64,000 nucleotides of DNA from an uncultured Eubacterium sp. (lineage in GTDB: Bacteria > Bacillota > Clostridia > Lachnospirales > Lachnospiraceae). Shown piece after piece: positions 42,845-51,617 of the stretch. Location: positions 78,651 to 142,650 of the forward strand of contig CAJUDA010000002.1 in assembly GCA_910584875.1 (NCBI GenBank), read 5' to 3'. The notes beneath the pieces are model-generated. The model was not told the origin of the DNA. It made no database searches and worked only from the letters and a program-made list of their open reading frames with translations. Each line of letters begins with the position of its first letter. The first letter of the stretch is position 1. Both the position numbers and the translations under genes were made by a program.

Positions 42845-43396
42845 CTTCATAAGCTGCTAAGGGAGGCGGTATCTCCCATATGCCCGTCCTTGTACCACTT
42901 CCCGAAAAATCATCGTTTCCTTCCTTTGCAAATCTGCCGCCCGAGCGTTGTCTGAGATGTCTGCTATCGTTTTTTTCTGGCTTTTGACAGCACGTTTGCA
43001 CTAAGAGCCGCCACGCAGCGGTACTGAATGCACCACCAGAGATGAAACCGCATACTGCGGGCAGATGCGAAGCATCTGTTCGTGGAAAAAGGATGAAAAA
43101 AATAAATATATTTGTTTTTTGGCATCCTTTTTCCACGAATGGCACCTCTGGTGATGCCCGCAGTAAACAGTAACTAAGGTGGTGCATAAGGACCGGCGGG
43201 CGGCTATGCTGTAAAAGTCAGAAAAAACGATATGGCAGACAGCGAGTTTTACGAAGGGCGGCAGAAGAATTTTGCAAAGGCAGGAAATGATTTGATTTTT
43301 CACAGGAAGTGGTACTGCGGACGGTCGATGGGATGATACCGCCTCCCTGAATTCTGCAGGTTATGAAGCGATTGCCCTAAAGCTGCTACAGGGCAG
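42845..43396. repeat. giant fold-back element, copy 2 (inverted relative to copies 1 and 3)
   Basis: About 550 bases; reverse-complemented it aligns with copies 1 and 3 over its length. Outer arms GCTTCATAA (42845-42853)/TTATGAAGC (43361-43369) and AGGGAGGCGGTATC (42861-42874)/43335-43348 are exact complements. The apical stem TTCGTGGAAAAAGGATG is perfect over 17 bp. The right end runs up to the stop codon of the DNA-repair gene at 43397, whose mRNA would carry the structure as its 3' end. The left end lies just upstream of the mntP promoter. Confidence 0.87.
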
Positions 43397-44179
43397 TCAC
43401 TCATATTCTTTCATATATTTGCGGAACCAGAGTGGCAGGAGCTGACGCTGCAGATTCCGGTTTGTTCTCTCCTTTATGGCGATCGTATCAACAAAAAGCT
43501 TCCAGAGCTTCTGCATATCTTTTTCCTCCTCTGAATACTGGAGCGACAACTCATCAAAATCCACTTCTTCCATAGTGGCATACAGACACCCCTGTCCCTT
43601 CCGGTGAAACAGAACCGTCCGGTGCACCGTATCAGCGATCACCCAGTCTTCCCCGGAATACCGATCCGAAAAATGTTCGGCAAGCCAGGGAAGAAGATTG
43701 CTCTTTGGATTGATTCTGGCAAACAGCGAACCGTCAGCCAGTTCCTGAAACCGGAGAAATTCTTTCCAGTGATAGATTTCATTGTATACATTTTTATCGA
43801 TATCATACAGTGTTAGTACAAAAGGCAGCGTCAGACACTCCATGATCCGCTCTCCGGCAGTAAGTCCGTATTGGACAAAACGGTAGATGGCATCTGCCTT
43901 CTCCGGAAAACAGGATGCAGCAGATCTCTGGATCAATTCATATGCCGGGCGTGAAATATCCCTCTGAACGGTACGCGCCACCTTAAGGGCACGGTCAAAA
44001 TCCGTCTCCACCGATATATACTCACAAAACAATTCCTGATTGAATCCGGTCTCCCGGATACGGATCTCATTCGCCTTATGACCATGCCTGTCCTCATAGG
44101 CACGGTATATCGCAGAGAAGATCCCCTCCAGGGAATCCTCGCAAAGATAGCAATATTTCTGATGATCATCTGTTCCCAT
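43397..44179 (-). CDS. TIGR03915-family putative DNA metabolism protein
   Basis: A 260-residue soluble protein with the family N-terminus YLCEDSLEGIFSAIYRAYE and the TIGR03915 body (NPKSNLLPWLAEHFSDRY). Family members are always next to the radical SAM protein TIGR03916, as here, and are proposed to act in DNA repair or modification. The start at 44179 has AAAGGAG 5 bases upstream and overlaps the radical SAM gene by 14 bases. The stop codon directly abuts fold-back copy 2. The biochemical role is unproven. Confidence 0.9.
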   Translation of the reverse strand: MGTDDHQKYCYLCEDSLEGIFSAIYRAYEDRHGHKANEIRIRETGFNQELFCEYISVETDFDRALKVARTVQRDISRPAYELIQRSAASCFPEKADAIYRFVQYGLTAGERIMECLTLPFVLTLYDIDKNVYNEIYHWKEFLRFQELADGSLFARINPKSNLLPWLAEHFSDRYSGEDWVIADTVHRTVLFHRKGQGCLYATMEEVDFDELSLQYSEEEKDMQKLWKLFVDTIAIKERTNRNLQRQLLPLWFRKYMKEYE

Positions 44180-45569
44180 AGCCGCTCCTTTCATCTGCCG
44201 GATCCATCAGATCCAGCAAAGACATCTGCTGATATACCGTCTCTCCTGTGATACCCGGAGGCAGGGTCTCCCGCAGACCAAGCAGGTTGGTCAGGATAAA
44301 ACTGCGGTTCATCTTCAGCGGTATCATCATCCTGCCGCCGCAGGTAATGAAATACATCGCACGTTTGAGCACCACCCCGAATTTTTTCAGTGCAGCAAAA
44401 TCCAGGGTACCCATCCGTCTTGCCGTAATGATCCGTTTTGCTGATTTGACACCGACTCCCGGAATCCGCAGCAGCGTGTGATAATCTGCCGTCTGCACTT
44501 CCACCGGAAAATATTCCAGGTGACCAAGCGCCCAGTTGCATTTAGGATCCACCTGTATATCCAGATGCGGCTGATCCGCCGTAATGATCTCCTCTGCTTT
44601 AAACTGATAAAACCGCATAAGAAAATCTGCCTGATACAACCGGTGCTCACGCAGCAGGGGAGGTCCGCTCTCTGTTGTATCCGGCAGCTGGTCATCTCCC
44701 GTCGTATTGATAAATGCAGAATAAAAAACCCGTTTCAGATCAAACTGGCGGTACATCGCCTCCGCCATATGCACGATCTCATAATCACTCTCTCCCGAGG
44801 CACCGATGATCATCTGTGTACTCTGACCGGCAGGGACAAAACTGCTGCCGGGGTGGCTTTCCTGCAGCATCTGTTTCCCTGTGACCGCCGGATACAGCGC
44901 TGTCTCCGGATGATGATCCATCAGGGCAGCCTGACCGCGGTAATCCTGTAAAAGCAGACTCTCCCGCCGCCCCACCTGGATCTGGCGCATCGGCGTCAAT
45001 ATCTTTTTGCGGTTTTTCTGCGGAGCCAGACGCCGCAGTCCCTCTGCAGTCGGCAATTCCATATTCACACTCATCCGGTCTACGATCCATCCGGTCTTTT
45101 CGATAAGAAGAGGGTCCGCTCCGGGTATCGCCTTCACGTGGATATATCCATTAAAGCGGTACTTATTGCGAAGCATATACACCGCCTGATAGATCTGCTC
45201 CATCGTATAATCCGGATTGTTGCGGATCCCGGAGCTCAGAAAAAGCCCTTCGATATAATTCCTGCGATAAAACGATATTGTCAGCTCTGCGATCTCCTCT
45301 GGTGTAAAAGAGGCGCGGGGCACATCGTTGGAACAGCGGTTGCAACAGTATTTGCAATCAAAAACACATTCATTGGTCTGTAATATCTTCAGCAGTGAAA
45401 TACATCTGCCATCCGCAGCGAAGGCATGGCAAAGCCCGGCTGAAACAGCACTCCCCATCGTCCCCTTCACACCCCGCCGGCTGGCGCCGCTGGACGTACA
45501 CGCCACATCATACTTTGCCGCATCTGTGAGAATCTCAAGTTTGTCGAATATTTCCTGTGATAATGCCAT
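44166..45569 (-). CDS. TIGR03916-family putative DNA modification/repair radical SAM protein
   Basis: A 467-residue enzyme with the radical SAM motif CVFDCKYC (Cys68, Cys72, Cys75), extra cysteines (CCNRC) and, near residue 360, a helix-hairpin-helix DNA-binding motif RIPGVGVKSAKRII. This combination defines the TIGR03916 family, suspected to be DNA-acting, for example in base or adduct repair. GGAGG lies 6 bases before the ATG. It heads a two-gene operon with the TIGR03915 protein. Confidence 0.93.
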   Translation of the reverse strand: MALSQEIFDKLEILTDAAKYDVACTSSGASRRGVKGTMGSAVSAGLCHAFAADGRCISLLKILQTNECVFDCKYCCNRCSNDVPRASFTPEEIAELTISFYRRNYIEGLFLSSGIRNNPDYTMEQIYQAVYMLRNKYRFNGYIHVKAIPGADPLLIEKTGWIVDRMSVNMELPTAEGLRRLAPQKNRKKILTPMRQIQVGRRESLLLQDYRGQAALMDHHPETALYPAVTGKQMLQESHPGSSFVPAGQSTQMIIGASGESDYEIVHMAEAMYRQFDLKRVFYSAFINTTGDDQLPDTTESGPPLLREHRLYQADFLMRFYQFKAEEIITADQPHLDIQVDPKCNWALGHLEYFPVEVQTADYHTLLRIPGVGVKSAKRIITARRMGTLDFAALKKFGVVLKRAMYFITCGGRMMIPLKMNRSFILTNLLGLRETLPPGITGETVYQQMSLLDLMDPADERSGYGNR

Positions 45570-45660
45570 AAAAAACCTCCGAACATTTGTTTGTTATTAT
45601 AGTAACACACATACGTTCGGATGGCAAGTGATGTAATATTTTTTTCTAAGAAAGAGTCTG

Positions 45661-45888
45661 TCAGGCAACCTTGGAATAGTCAATTATTGAGATCTCCTGC
45701 ATTAATTTTTTTGCTGATTCAATAATCTGTTCCAGATGTTCCACAACATCAGCAGTATAAATAACTTCATTACATTCTGTACATTTATAGCAAGGTACAT
45801 TACGAACAATAATAAGACAGCTGCCTAAATCCGTAACATCTGTTGTATATCCCTTTTCCGCGATAGACCCACATTCCATACACAACAT
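45661..45888 (-). CDS. YgiT-type zinc-finger antitoxin-like protein
   Basis: A 75-residue protein with two CxxC pairs (CMECGS and CYKCTECNEVIY) forming a YgiT/MqsA-type zinc finger and a C-terminal helix. Such proteins normally follow a DUF4258 toxin gene and act as antitoxin. AAAGGGG is 8 bases before this ATG; a GTG three codons earlier is possible and would overlap the upstream frame's stop by 3 bases. The upstream toxin is only a remnant, so this may be an orphan antitoxin. Confidence 0.8.
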   Translation of the reverse strand: MLCMECGSIAEKGYTTDVTDLGSCLIIVRNVPCYKCTECNEVIYTADVVEHLEQIIESAKKLMQEISIIDYSKVA

Positions 45889-45893
45889 GACAT

Positions 45894-45989
45894 TCACCCC
45901 TTTCTTGTCTTGAAATCATCTTCCCATTGTTCAGAAGTTGGATAGTAAGCAGTAATTAAATATATAAAATCATTATAAATGATATCATG
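45894..45989 (-). pseudogene. DUF4258 toxin remnant
   Basis: Directly upstream of the YgiT gene a frame without a start codon encodes IYLITAYYPTSEQWEDDFK and ends TRKG, the typical C-terminus of DUF4258 proteins. A stop codon interrupts the frame just before this and the N-terminal half is missing. The stop overlaps the possible GTG of the YgiT gene, preserving the original operon junction. The toxin has been deleted while the antitoxin remains. Confidence 0.65.
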
Positions 45990-46121
45990 TTAACATATAT
46001 GAAGTCAATCTATCTATAGTAATATTGTTTTCAGAACCTTATATAATTATCATTGAATTTAATTTCCGGTTATGATATTATCCATATAACTCAACTACTT
46101 TTATATAAAAGGAGAATCCGA

Positions 46122-46862
46122 ATGAAATCAGTTAAGATCTTATCACTTATAATTCTTATGGCACTGTGCCTTTGTGCCTGCGGTTCATCAAAAACAGACA
46201 ATGCCTCTGGCTCTGCTGTTACAGCCACAGAAAAGCCGCTGGATGCACAGGCAGCATATGTGAAAGCGTTTCTTGATACTTTGTGTAAAGAAGACTACAA
46301 GGCCTATGCAGCAGCCCGCGGTGTCAGCGAAAAGACAGTATGGGATGAGATGCCCGCATTTCTGGAAAGTGTCATTGACAGCACCCTCACCTATATCCCC
46401 AGCGAAACGATGGCTGATTCCTTTGCGAAGGAACTGCAAAAGCTGCTGGGCGCCTGTAAGTATACCGTACAGCCCTCCAGCAAAAATAAGGACGGGTCTT
46501 ATTCCGTCCCGGTATCCATCCGGCAGTTCAATGTATTTAAGGAAGCTCTTGTCAAATCAGAAGAAGAACACCTGAACTGGGTACAGACACAGTCGGAGGA
46601 TCTCGACGAAGATCTGTCGACCGACCAGTTCTTTGCCTATATCATCAAACACTGCAAAGAGATTCTGAAACATCCACAATACTCGAAAGCAGCAACTGTC
46701 ACTGTCACGCTCACACAATCAGAAACCGGACAAAAAGGATATGACTTCGGAGACGAGGACATGTTAAATCTTCTCTATGCCTTACTTGATTTCTCAGCCT
46801 GGGATGAAGATGTCGAAGACGGAGAAACTGCCAGCGGTGCAGCTGTCGATGAAAAGGCATGA
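46122..46862 (+). CDS. lipoprotein of unknown function
   Basis: A 246-residue lipoprotein: signal peptide with lipobox LCAC (cleavage before the Cys at residue about 22), a Ser/Thr-rich linker and a helical domain with a mixed strand end. It resembles small DUF5105-like lipoproteins of Clostridia in layout, but no family is firmly recognised. AAAGGAG is 7 bases before the ATG. Its stop codon is immediately followed by fold-back element copy 3. Confidence 0.75.
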   Translation: MKSVKILSLIILMALCLCACGSSKTDNASGSAVTATEKPLDAQAAYVKAFLDTLCKEDYKAYAAARGVSEKTVWDEMPAFLESVIDSTLTYIPSETMADSFAKELQKLLGACKYTVQPSSKNKDGSYSVPVSIRQFNVFKEALVKSEEEHLNWVQTQSEDLDEDLSTDQFFAYIIKHCKEILKHPQYSKAATVTVTLTQSETGQKGYDFGDEDMLNLLYALLDFSAWDEDVEDGETASGAAVDEKA

Positions 46863-46870
46863 CACGGCTT

Positions 46871-47375
46871 ACCTGCACTTTTCAGAGCGGCGGGTTTATG
46901 CTGGCTTGTCCGGTATATCACTCCCAACGAAAAAATAAATCGTTTCCTTCGTCTGCAAAAATCTTCCGCCTCCCTTCGCAAAACTCGCTGTCTGCTTTGT
47001 CGTTTTCCTGACTTTTACAGCATAGCCGCCCGCCGGTCCTTATGCACCACCTTATTCTGCCACTATTACTGCGGGTAGCACCGAAGGTGCAATTCATGAA
47101 AGAAGGGTGTCAAAAAACAAATATATTTATTTTTGGCACCCTTCTTTCATGAACAGATGCTCTGCATCTGCCCGCAGTTGGGGAAACTCTCGTTTGGTGG
47201 TGCATTAGTACCGCTGCGTGGCGGCTCTTAGTGCAAACGTGCTGCTAAAAGTCAGGAAAACGACGGCAGACATCTCAGACAATGCTCGGGCGGCAGATTT
47301 GCAGACGAAGGAAACGATAATTTTTCGGGGAGTGATACAAGGACAAGCCAGCATAAACCCGCCGCTCTGAACTCC
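46871..47375. repeat. giant fold-back element, copy 3
   Basis: About 500 bases between convergent genes, same orientation as copy 1. The outer arms 46882-46911 and 47341-47370 are complementary at 30 of 30 positions, although this arm sequence is not shared with copies 1 and 2. The next arm pair CGTTTCCTTCGTCTGCAAA/TTTGCAGACGAAGGAAACG is perfect over 19 bp. The apical stem TTCATGAAAGAAGGGTG is perfect over 17 bp and differs from the other copies by paired changes. Side hairpins GCACC-GAA-GGTGC and CAGATGC-TCT-GCATCTG are conserved. It starts 9 bases after the lipoprotein stop codon. Confidence 0.88.
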
Positions 47376-47401
47376 GTCTGCCAGGCGTGATCCCTGCTTT
47401 T

Positions 47402-48289
47402 CTATGCTCTAAATTCTTCCTGCTGGTACTCGTGGATCACATGGTTGTAAAACGTCCTCACTGCCGGCGCCATACTGTCGGGATTGAGGACAGCGATCCC
47501 GACGATGCGGTACGCTTCCCCTTCCAGTGGATAGCAGTCCACATCATAGGGAATATCCTGCATGACCATCTCCGGCATCAGACAGATCCCAAAACCATTT
47601 GCCACCATGGCAATGGTTGAGAGGTCGTCCACGACATGATAATCCGATTTCACATTCAGCTTATTTTCTTTCATAAACTTCTGGATATCTGCATCGGTAC
47701 TTTCCCGCTGGGTTACAAATACCTGATCTCGCAATTCTTCAATGCCGATGAAGCCGCCCTGCCCGCTTCTTTTCCGCCCTTTTGGCATAACGCAGAGAAG
47801 CGGATCTTTATATAAGGGTTCAATCGAAAGCTCTGCGGCGCTCGATACCGACAAAAATCCGATATCCACGATACCGTTACGGATCCAGTATACAACATCA
47901 TCATAAGTCCCCTGAAACAATTCGATCGCGATCGCGGGATATTTTTCCTGGAACGTGTGCATCAGACGCGGCATCCAGTTCGTGCATACACTGGAAAAAC
48001 ATCCCACCCGGATGCGTCCCTGCTTCAATCCATTAAATTCAGCGATCACCTGCTGCAGACTTTCATCACTATTCAAAACACCATTGACATAGGGAAGAAG
48101 ACGCTCCCCATAACTGGTGAGCGTCACCCCGCTTTTACTCCGGTTCAATATGGTAAAACCAAGTTCTGTCTCCATGGCTGATATCGCATGACTGACTGCT
48201 GATGGCGTCAGACCAAGAATATCAGCTGCCCTGCGGAAACTCCCCTGTCCCGCCACTGTCTTAAATACCTGATAAGACAACAAAGTCAT
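47402..48289 (-). CDS. LysR-family transcriptional regulator
   Basis: A 295-residue regulator. The N-terminal winged helix is FRRAADILGLTPSAVSHAISAMETELG; residues about 90-290 are the substrate-binding domain. It lies 6 bases downstream of porB on the same strand, so it is the last gene of the pyruvate oxidoreductase operon and may control that operon or central carbon flux. The effector is unknown. Confidence 0.93.
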   Translation of the reverse strand: MTLLSYQVFKTVAGQGSFRRAADILGLTPSAVSHAISAMETELGFTILNRSKSGVTLTSYGERLLPYVNGVLNSDESLQQVIAEFNGLKQGRIRVGCFSSVCTNWMPRLMHTFQEKYPAIAIELFQGTYDDVVYWIRNGIVDIGFLSVSSAAELSIEPLYKDPLLCVMPKGRKRSGQGGFIGIEELRDQVFVTQRESTDADIQKFMKENKLNVKSDYHVVDDLSTIAMVANGFGICLMPEMVMQDIPYDVDCYPLEGEAYRIVGIAVLNPDSMAPAVRTFYNHVIHEYQQEEFRA

Positions 48290-48295
48290 ACTAAA

Positions 48296-49237
48296 TTACC
48301 TCGCCGTTTTATACAAAAGATCCTCCCACCTCCGGTCTACCTCTGCCTGGAACTGTTCGATCAGATGTTCATTTCCTTTCTTAAACAGATGCTTAAACCG
48401 TCCCTGCTCCCGCAGAAAATCTTCGACAGGAAGCTTCTTTTTCGGTTGATAGGACAATGTCCATTTCCCGTGATCCACCTCATAGAGCGGCCAGTAACAG
48501 GTCTCCACCGCCAGCCTGCATATCTTCATGATATCTGCCATATCATACCGCCAGCCCCGGGGGCACGGCGTCATAATATTCAGAAAACTGGCTCCTTCTG
48601 TATAGATTGCCTTCTCAGCCTTTTTGTGGATATCTTTAAAATCAGGTGTAAAAGTAGTCTGTGCCACATATGCCACATCATGATCAGCGATGATACTGGC
48701 AAGATCCTTACGGTTCTGCATCTTGCCATTGGATTCTCTGCCCACTGGCGTCGTCGTCGTATCCGCATACATCGGTGTGGCGGAGGACCGCTGGATCCCC
48801 GTATTCATATAAGCACCGTTGTCATAGCAGACATAGACCATGTCATGTCCCCGCTCCATGGCACCGGACAGGGACTGGAATCCGATATCATATGTCCCGC
48901 CGTCACCACCAAAGGTGATAAACTTAAAATTGGCGTCCTCTGGCAGCCTGCCTCTTTTTTTCAATGCCTTATACGCCGTCTCCACCCCGCTCAGCGTGGC
49001 TCCGGCATTCTCAAAAGCGTTATGGATATAACTGTCCTCCCATGCCGTATAAGGATACATAAAAGAAGAGACTTCCAGACATCCCGTGGCATTTCCGATG
49101 ACAGCATGGTCATCTTCATGCAGGGCACGAAGAACAGCACGGACCGCGATGGTAGCGCCGCATCCGGCACACATACGGTGTCCGGGAGCCAGCCGCTCCG
49201 GTTTTTCCATTATAGTTTTTAAATTATAATCACTCAT
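48296..49237 (-). CDS. porB: pyruvate:ferredoxin oxidoreductase beta subunit
   Basis: A 313-residue thiamine-pyrophosphate subunit with MCAGCG (cluster ligands), ATGCLEVSS and the TPP/Mg site FGGDGGTYDIG. Start at 49237 with GGAGGAAG 7 bases upstream; a longer in-frame form overlaps porA's end. With porC, porD and porA it oxidises pyruvate to acetyl-CoA and CO2, giving reduced ferredoxin. A related 2-oxoacid substrate cannot be excluded by sequence. Confidence 0.94.
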   Translation of the reverse strand: MSDYNLKTIMEKPERLAPGHRMCAGCGATIAVRAVLRALHEDDHAVIGNATGCLEVSSFMYPYTAWEDSYIHNAFENAGATLSGVETAYKALKKRGRLPEDANFKFITFGGDGGTYDIGFQSLSGAMERGHDMVYVCYDNGAYMNTGIQRSSATPMYADTTTTPVGRESNGKMQNRKDLASIIADHDVAYVAQTTFTPDFKDIHKKAEKAIYTEGASFLNIMTPCPRGWRYDMADIMKICRLAVETCYWPLYEVDHGKWTLSYQPKKKLPVEDFLREQGRFKHLFKKGNEHLIEQFQAEVDRRWEDLLYKTAR

Positions 49238-49257
49238 TCCCGTTCTTCCTCCAGCCA

Positions 49258-50439
49258 TTACTTTCTCAGACGTATATACTGATACTGCTCGACACTTGTT
49301 CCCTTTTCGACCATATTTTCCAGTTCACCAAATATGCCCATGGCATCCCGTATCGTAAAATCACGCCCGGCAAGACCATAGATATAGTTCACCGTCTCGA
49401 TCATTACCTTTTTCTTAAAAAGTGCCGCCGGCACTTCACTGCCCAGAGGACCGCCGTTGCCGTTGTAGCTCTCACACCGGTCCATAATAGCGGCTGCCTT
49501 ACAGTTTTTCAGAGCCTGTGCAATCTCCTCTGCCGGAAAGGGACGGAATACACGGAGTTTGAGTACCCCCACTTTTTTCCCTCTCTCCCGCAGATCATCC
49601 ACTGCCTGTTTCGCCGTCCCTGCTGCCGAACCCATGATCAACATGATATAATCCGCATCCTGTGTCCGGTATTCCTCAAAAAGTTCAAAACCACGTCCTG
49701 AGAGCTCCCGGTACTCCTGTGCCACCTCACGGATCACCTGCTTGGAGTTTTCCATGGCGATCTCCTGATTTTTCTTTGCCTCCATGGCATAATTCGAGAC
49801 CGAATACGGTCCTACAGCAATGGGTTTTCCCGGATTGAGAAGAAATTCCTCCGGTTCATATTCCCCGACAAAGCCCTTCACCTGTTCGTCCTCCAGAAGC
49901 TCGATGTTCTCCACCGCATGACTTGTGATAAAACCGTCCTGGCAGATCATCACAGGCAGATGCACCCGGGGATCCTCTGCGATCGGATATGCCTGAATAA
50001 AGTTATCATATGCCTCCTGGTTGTTCTCTGCATAGATCTGGATCCACCCGGTATCTCTTGCCCCCATGCCGTCCGAATGATCGCAGTTTATATTGATCGG
50101 TCCCGACAGGGTCCTGTTTACCAGCGCCATCACCAGGGGAAGCCGGTTAGACGCTGCCAGAAGGAGCTCCTCCCACATCAGGGCAAGCCCTGCCGAAGAA
50201 GTGGCAGTAAGACTTCTCGCTCCTGCTGCCTCAGCACCGATAGCGGCACTCATCGATGAATGCTCACTCTCGACCGGAATAAACTCTGTGTTCATTTCCC
50301 CGTTGGCAATATAAGCCGATACCATCTGCGGGATCTCCGTAGATGGAGTGATGGGAAACGCCGGCATGACATCCGGATCGATCTGACGGATGGCATACGA
50401 TACTGCCTCGTTGCCGGACATACGCTCTTTGATCGCCAT
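49258..50439 (-). CDS. porA: pyruvate:ferredoxin oxidoreductase alpha subunit
   Basis: A 393-residue subunit with the pyrimidine-binding domain (PAFPITPSTEIPQMV, YTATSSAGLALMWEEL-like motif reading LTATSSAGLALMWE) and the domain-II part with GSAAGTAKQAVDDLRERGKKVG. It binds the 2-oxoacid together with PorB. Its ATG shares one base with the porD stop codon (TAATG), so the genes are translationally coupled. Confidence 0.94.
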   Translation of the reverse strand: MAIKERMSGNEAVSYAIRQIDPDVMPAFPITPSTEIPQMVSAYIANGEMNTEFIPVESEHSSMSAAIGAEAAGARSLTATSSAGLALMWEELLLAASNRLPLVMALVNRTLSGPININCDHSDGMGARDTGWIQIYAENNQEAYDNFIQAYPIAEDPRVHLPVMICQDGFITSHAVENIELLEDEQVKGFVGEYEPEEFLLNPGKPIAVGPYSVSNYAMEAKKNQEIAMENSKQVIREVAQEYRELSGRGFELFEEYRTQDADYIMLIMGSAAGTAKQAVDDLRERGKKVGVLKLRVFRPFPAEEIAQALKNCKAAAIMDRCESYNGNGGPLGSEVPAALFKKKVMIETVNYIYGLAGRDFTIRDAMGIFGELENMVEKGTSVEQYQYIRLRK

Positions 50440-50756
50440 TATTCTTTCCCCTCCTTCATCGTGATCGCATCAAACGGACATACGCTGGCGCATATGCCGC
50501 AGCCCTTGCAGTGATCGTAGTCAAAGTCCAGACGTTTTCCCTCCTTCACCGGGATACTGGAGTCCGGGCAGACCGGGGCACACAGCAGGCACTGTCTGCA
50601 CAGATCCCTATGTAACACCGGCGTACTGGTCCTCCATTCGCCAGTGTTAAAAAGCCGGGAAGATCCGCCGTCAAAGATCATCAGCCCCTCTGTGAGCTCC
50701 TGATGCGGTGTCTTCTCATTAATCTTCGTCACATCTGTTCTCATATCAGCCGCCAA
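50439..50756 (-). CDS. porD: pyruvate:ferredoxin oxidoreductase delta subunit (ferredoxin type)
   Basis: A 105-residue protein with two [4Fe-4S] motifs, CRQCLLCAPVCPDSS and CKGCGICASVCPFDA. It carries electrons from the TPP centre to external ferredoxin. It lies 5 bases downstream of porC and overlaps porA by one base. Confidence 0.95.
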   Translation of the reverse strand: MAADMRTDVTKINEKTPHQELTEGLMIFDGGSSRLFNTGEWRTSTPVLHRDLCRQCLLCAPVCPDSSIPVKEGKRLDFDYDHCKGCGICASVCPFDAITMKEGKE

Positions 50757-50761
50757 CCTCC

Positions 50762-51373
50762 CTAAGCAGATCTCTTTCTCTCGTGATGGCAGCGGACTGC
50801 CTCCGCCACTTCATCATAAGCTGTCTCCAATGCCTTCATATTCCCTTCGATGACTTCCGGCTTCCTGGCAAATTTATGTTCATAAGACGCCTTCATCTCC
50901 GAGATAAACTCCTCTCTTGGCATAACGCCGCATACCGCCACGATGGCAGCCAGCATCGGAGAATTCGGAAAATTCTTCCCCAGATTCTCAACCGAAATCT
51001 TACGGGCATCCACTGTATATACCTGTCCCTTGTATCCATTCAGATGTTTCATGATCTCATCCTTTGGCTTTGCTGTATTGATCAGTATGGCGCCCGTCTC
51101 CTTCAGACCTGCCGTAACATTGACAGAATCCAGCAGCGTCTCGTCAACCACCACCACATAATCCGGGTGGTATATATTGGAATGAACCCGAATCTTATCA
51201 GAACTGATCCGGTTATATGCCGTGATCGGCGCTCCCATACGTTCCGGGCCATATTCAGGAAATCCCTGCACATTCTGCCCTGTCTTAAACGCCACATCAG
51301 CAAGGAGCAGCGCTGCTGTTTTTGCACCCTGTCCTCCCCTGCCATGCCATCTGATCTCAATTCCGTTCTTCAT
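50762..51373 (-). CDS. porC: pyruvate:ferredoxin oxidoreductase gamma subunit
   Basis: A 203-residue subunit beginning EIRWHGRGGQGAKTAALLL, the family's CoA-binding hallmark, and containing GFPEYGPERMGAPITAY. It is the first gene of the porC-porD-porA-porB-lysR operon, the usual order for four-subunit enzymes of anaerobes. Confidence 0.95.
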   Translation of the reverse strand: MKNGIEIRWHGRGGQGAKTAALLLADVAFKTGQNVQGFPEYGPERMGAPITAYNRISSDKIRVHSNIYHPDYVVVVDETLLDSVNVTAGLKETGAILINTAKPKDEIMKHLNGYKGQVYTVDARKISVENLGKNFPNSPMLAAIVAVCGVMPREEFISEMKASYEHKFARKPEVIEGNMKALETAYDEVAEAVRCHHERKRSA

Positions 51374-51436
51374 AATCTCATGTCTCCTTTATACTTTATG
51401 TTCTTCTGCATTATTATAAAATTCCCAGCAACATTC

Positions 51437-51464
51437 ATTATATCGCAGAGACCGGAAATGTAAA
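51437..51464 (-). promoter_or_regulatory. por operon promoter
   Basis: On the minus strand TTTACA (51464-51459), 16 bases, TATAAT (51442-51437), about 63 bases before porC. The AT-rich sequence further upstream separates it from the divergent HD-GYP promoter. Confidence 0.7.
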
Positions 51465-51523
51465 GCGAAAATGATTAAATTAATTCATTTTTAAATTGAA
51501 TTATTTTCATCTCAAATTTATTG

Positions 51524-51552
51524 TTGGAAATAACAGCAAGATGAGTTATACT
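51524..51552 (+). promoter_or_regulatory. promoter of the HD-GYP gene
   Basis: TTGGAA (51524-51529), 17 bases, TATACT (51547-51552). The 60-base leader contains a small hairpin TGGC-GCGTTGA-GCCA; it does not match the c-di-GMP riboswitch core. Confidence 0.55.
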
Positions 51553-51617
51553 ATACTATAAGCTATCGTCAGTTGGCGCGTTGAGCCAGACAGATAAATA
51601 ATCAGGGGGAACTGATT

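Noticed and set aside
42766..42845. Possible yybP-ykoY manganese riboswitch ahead of mntP
   Set aside because: A good promoter lies only 30 bases before the start codon, leaving no room for the riboswitch.
31459..47375. Fold-back elements as group II introns or known large ornate RNAs
   Set aside because: No intron domain V, no reverse transcriptase, and near-palindromic architecture does not match ROOL, GOLLD or OLE.
51553..51617. Possible c-di-GMP riboswitch ahead of the HD-GYP gene
   Set aside because: Only a small hairpin is present; the conserved GEMM core is absent.
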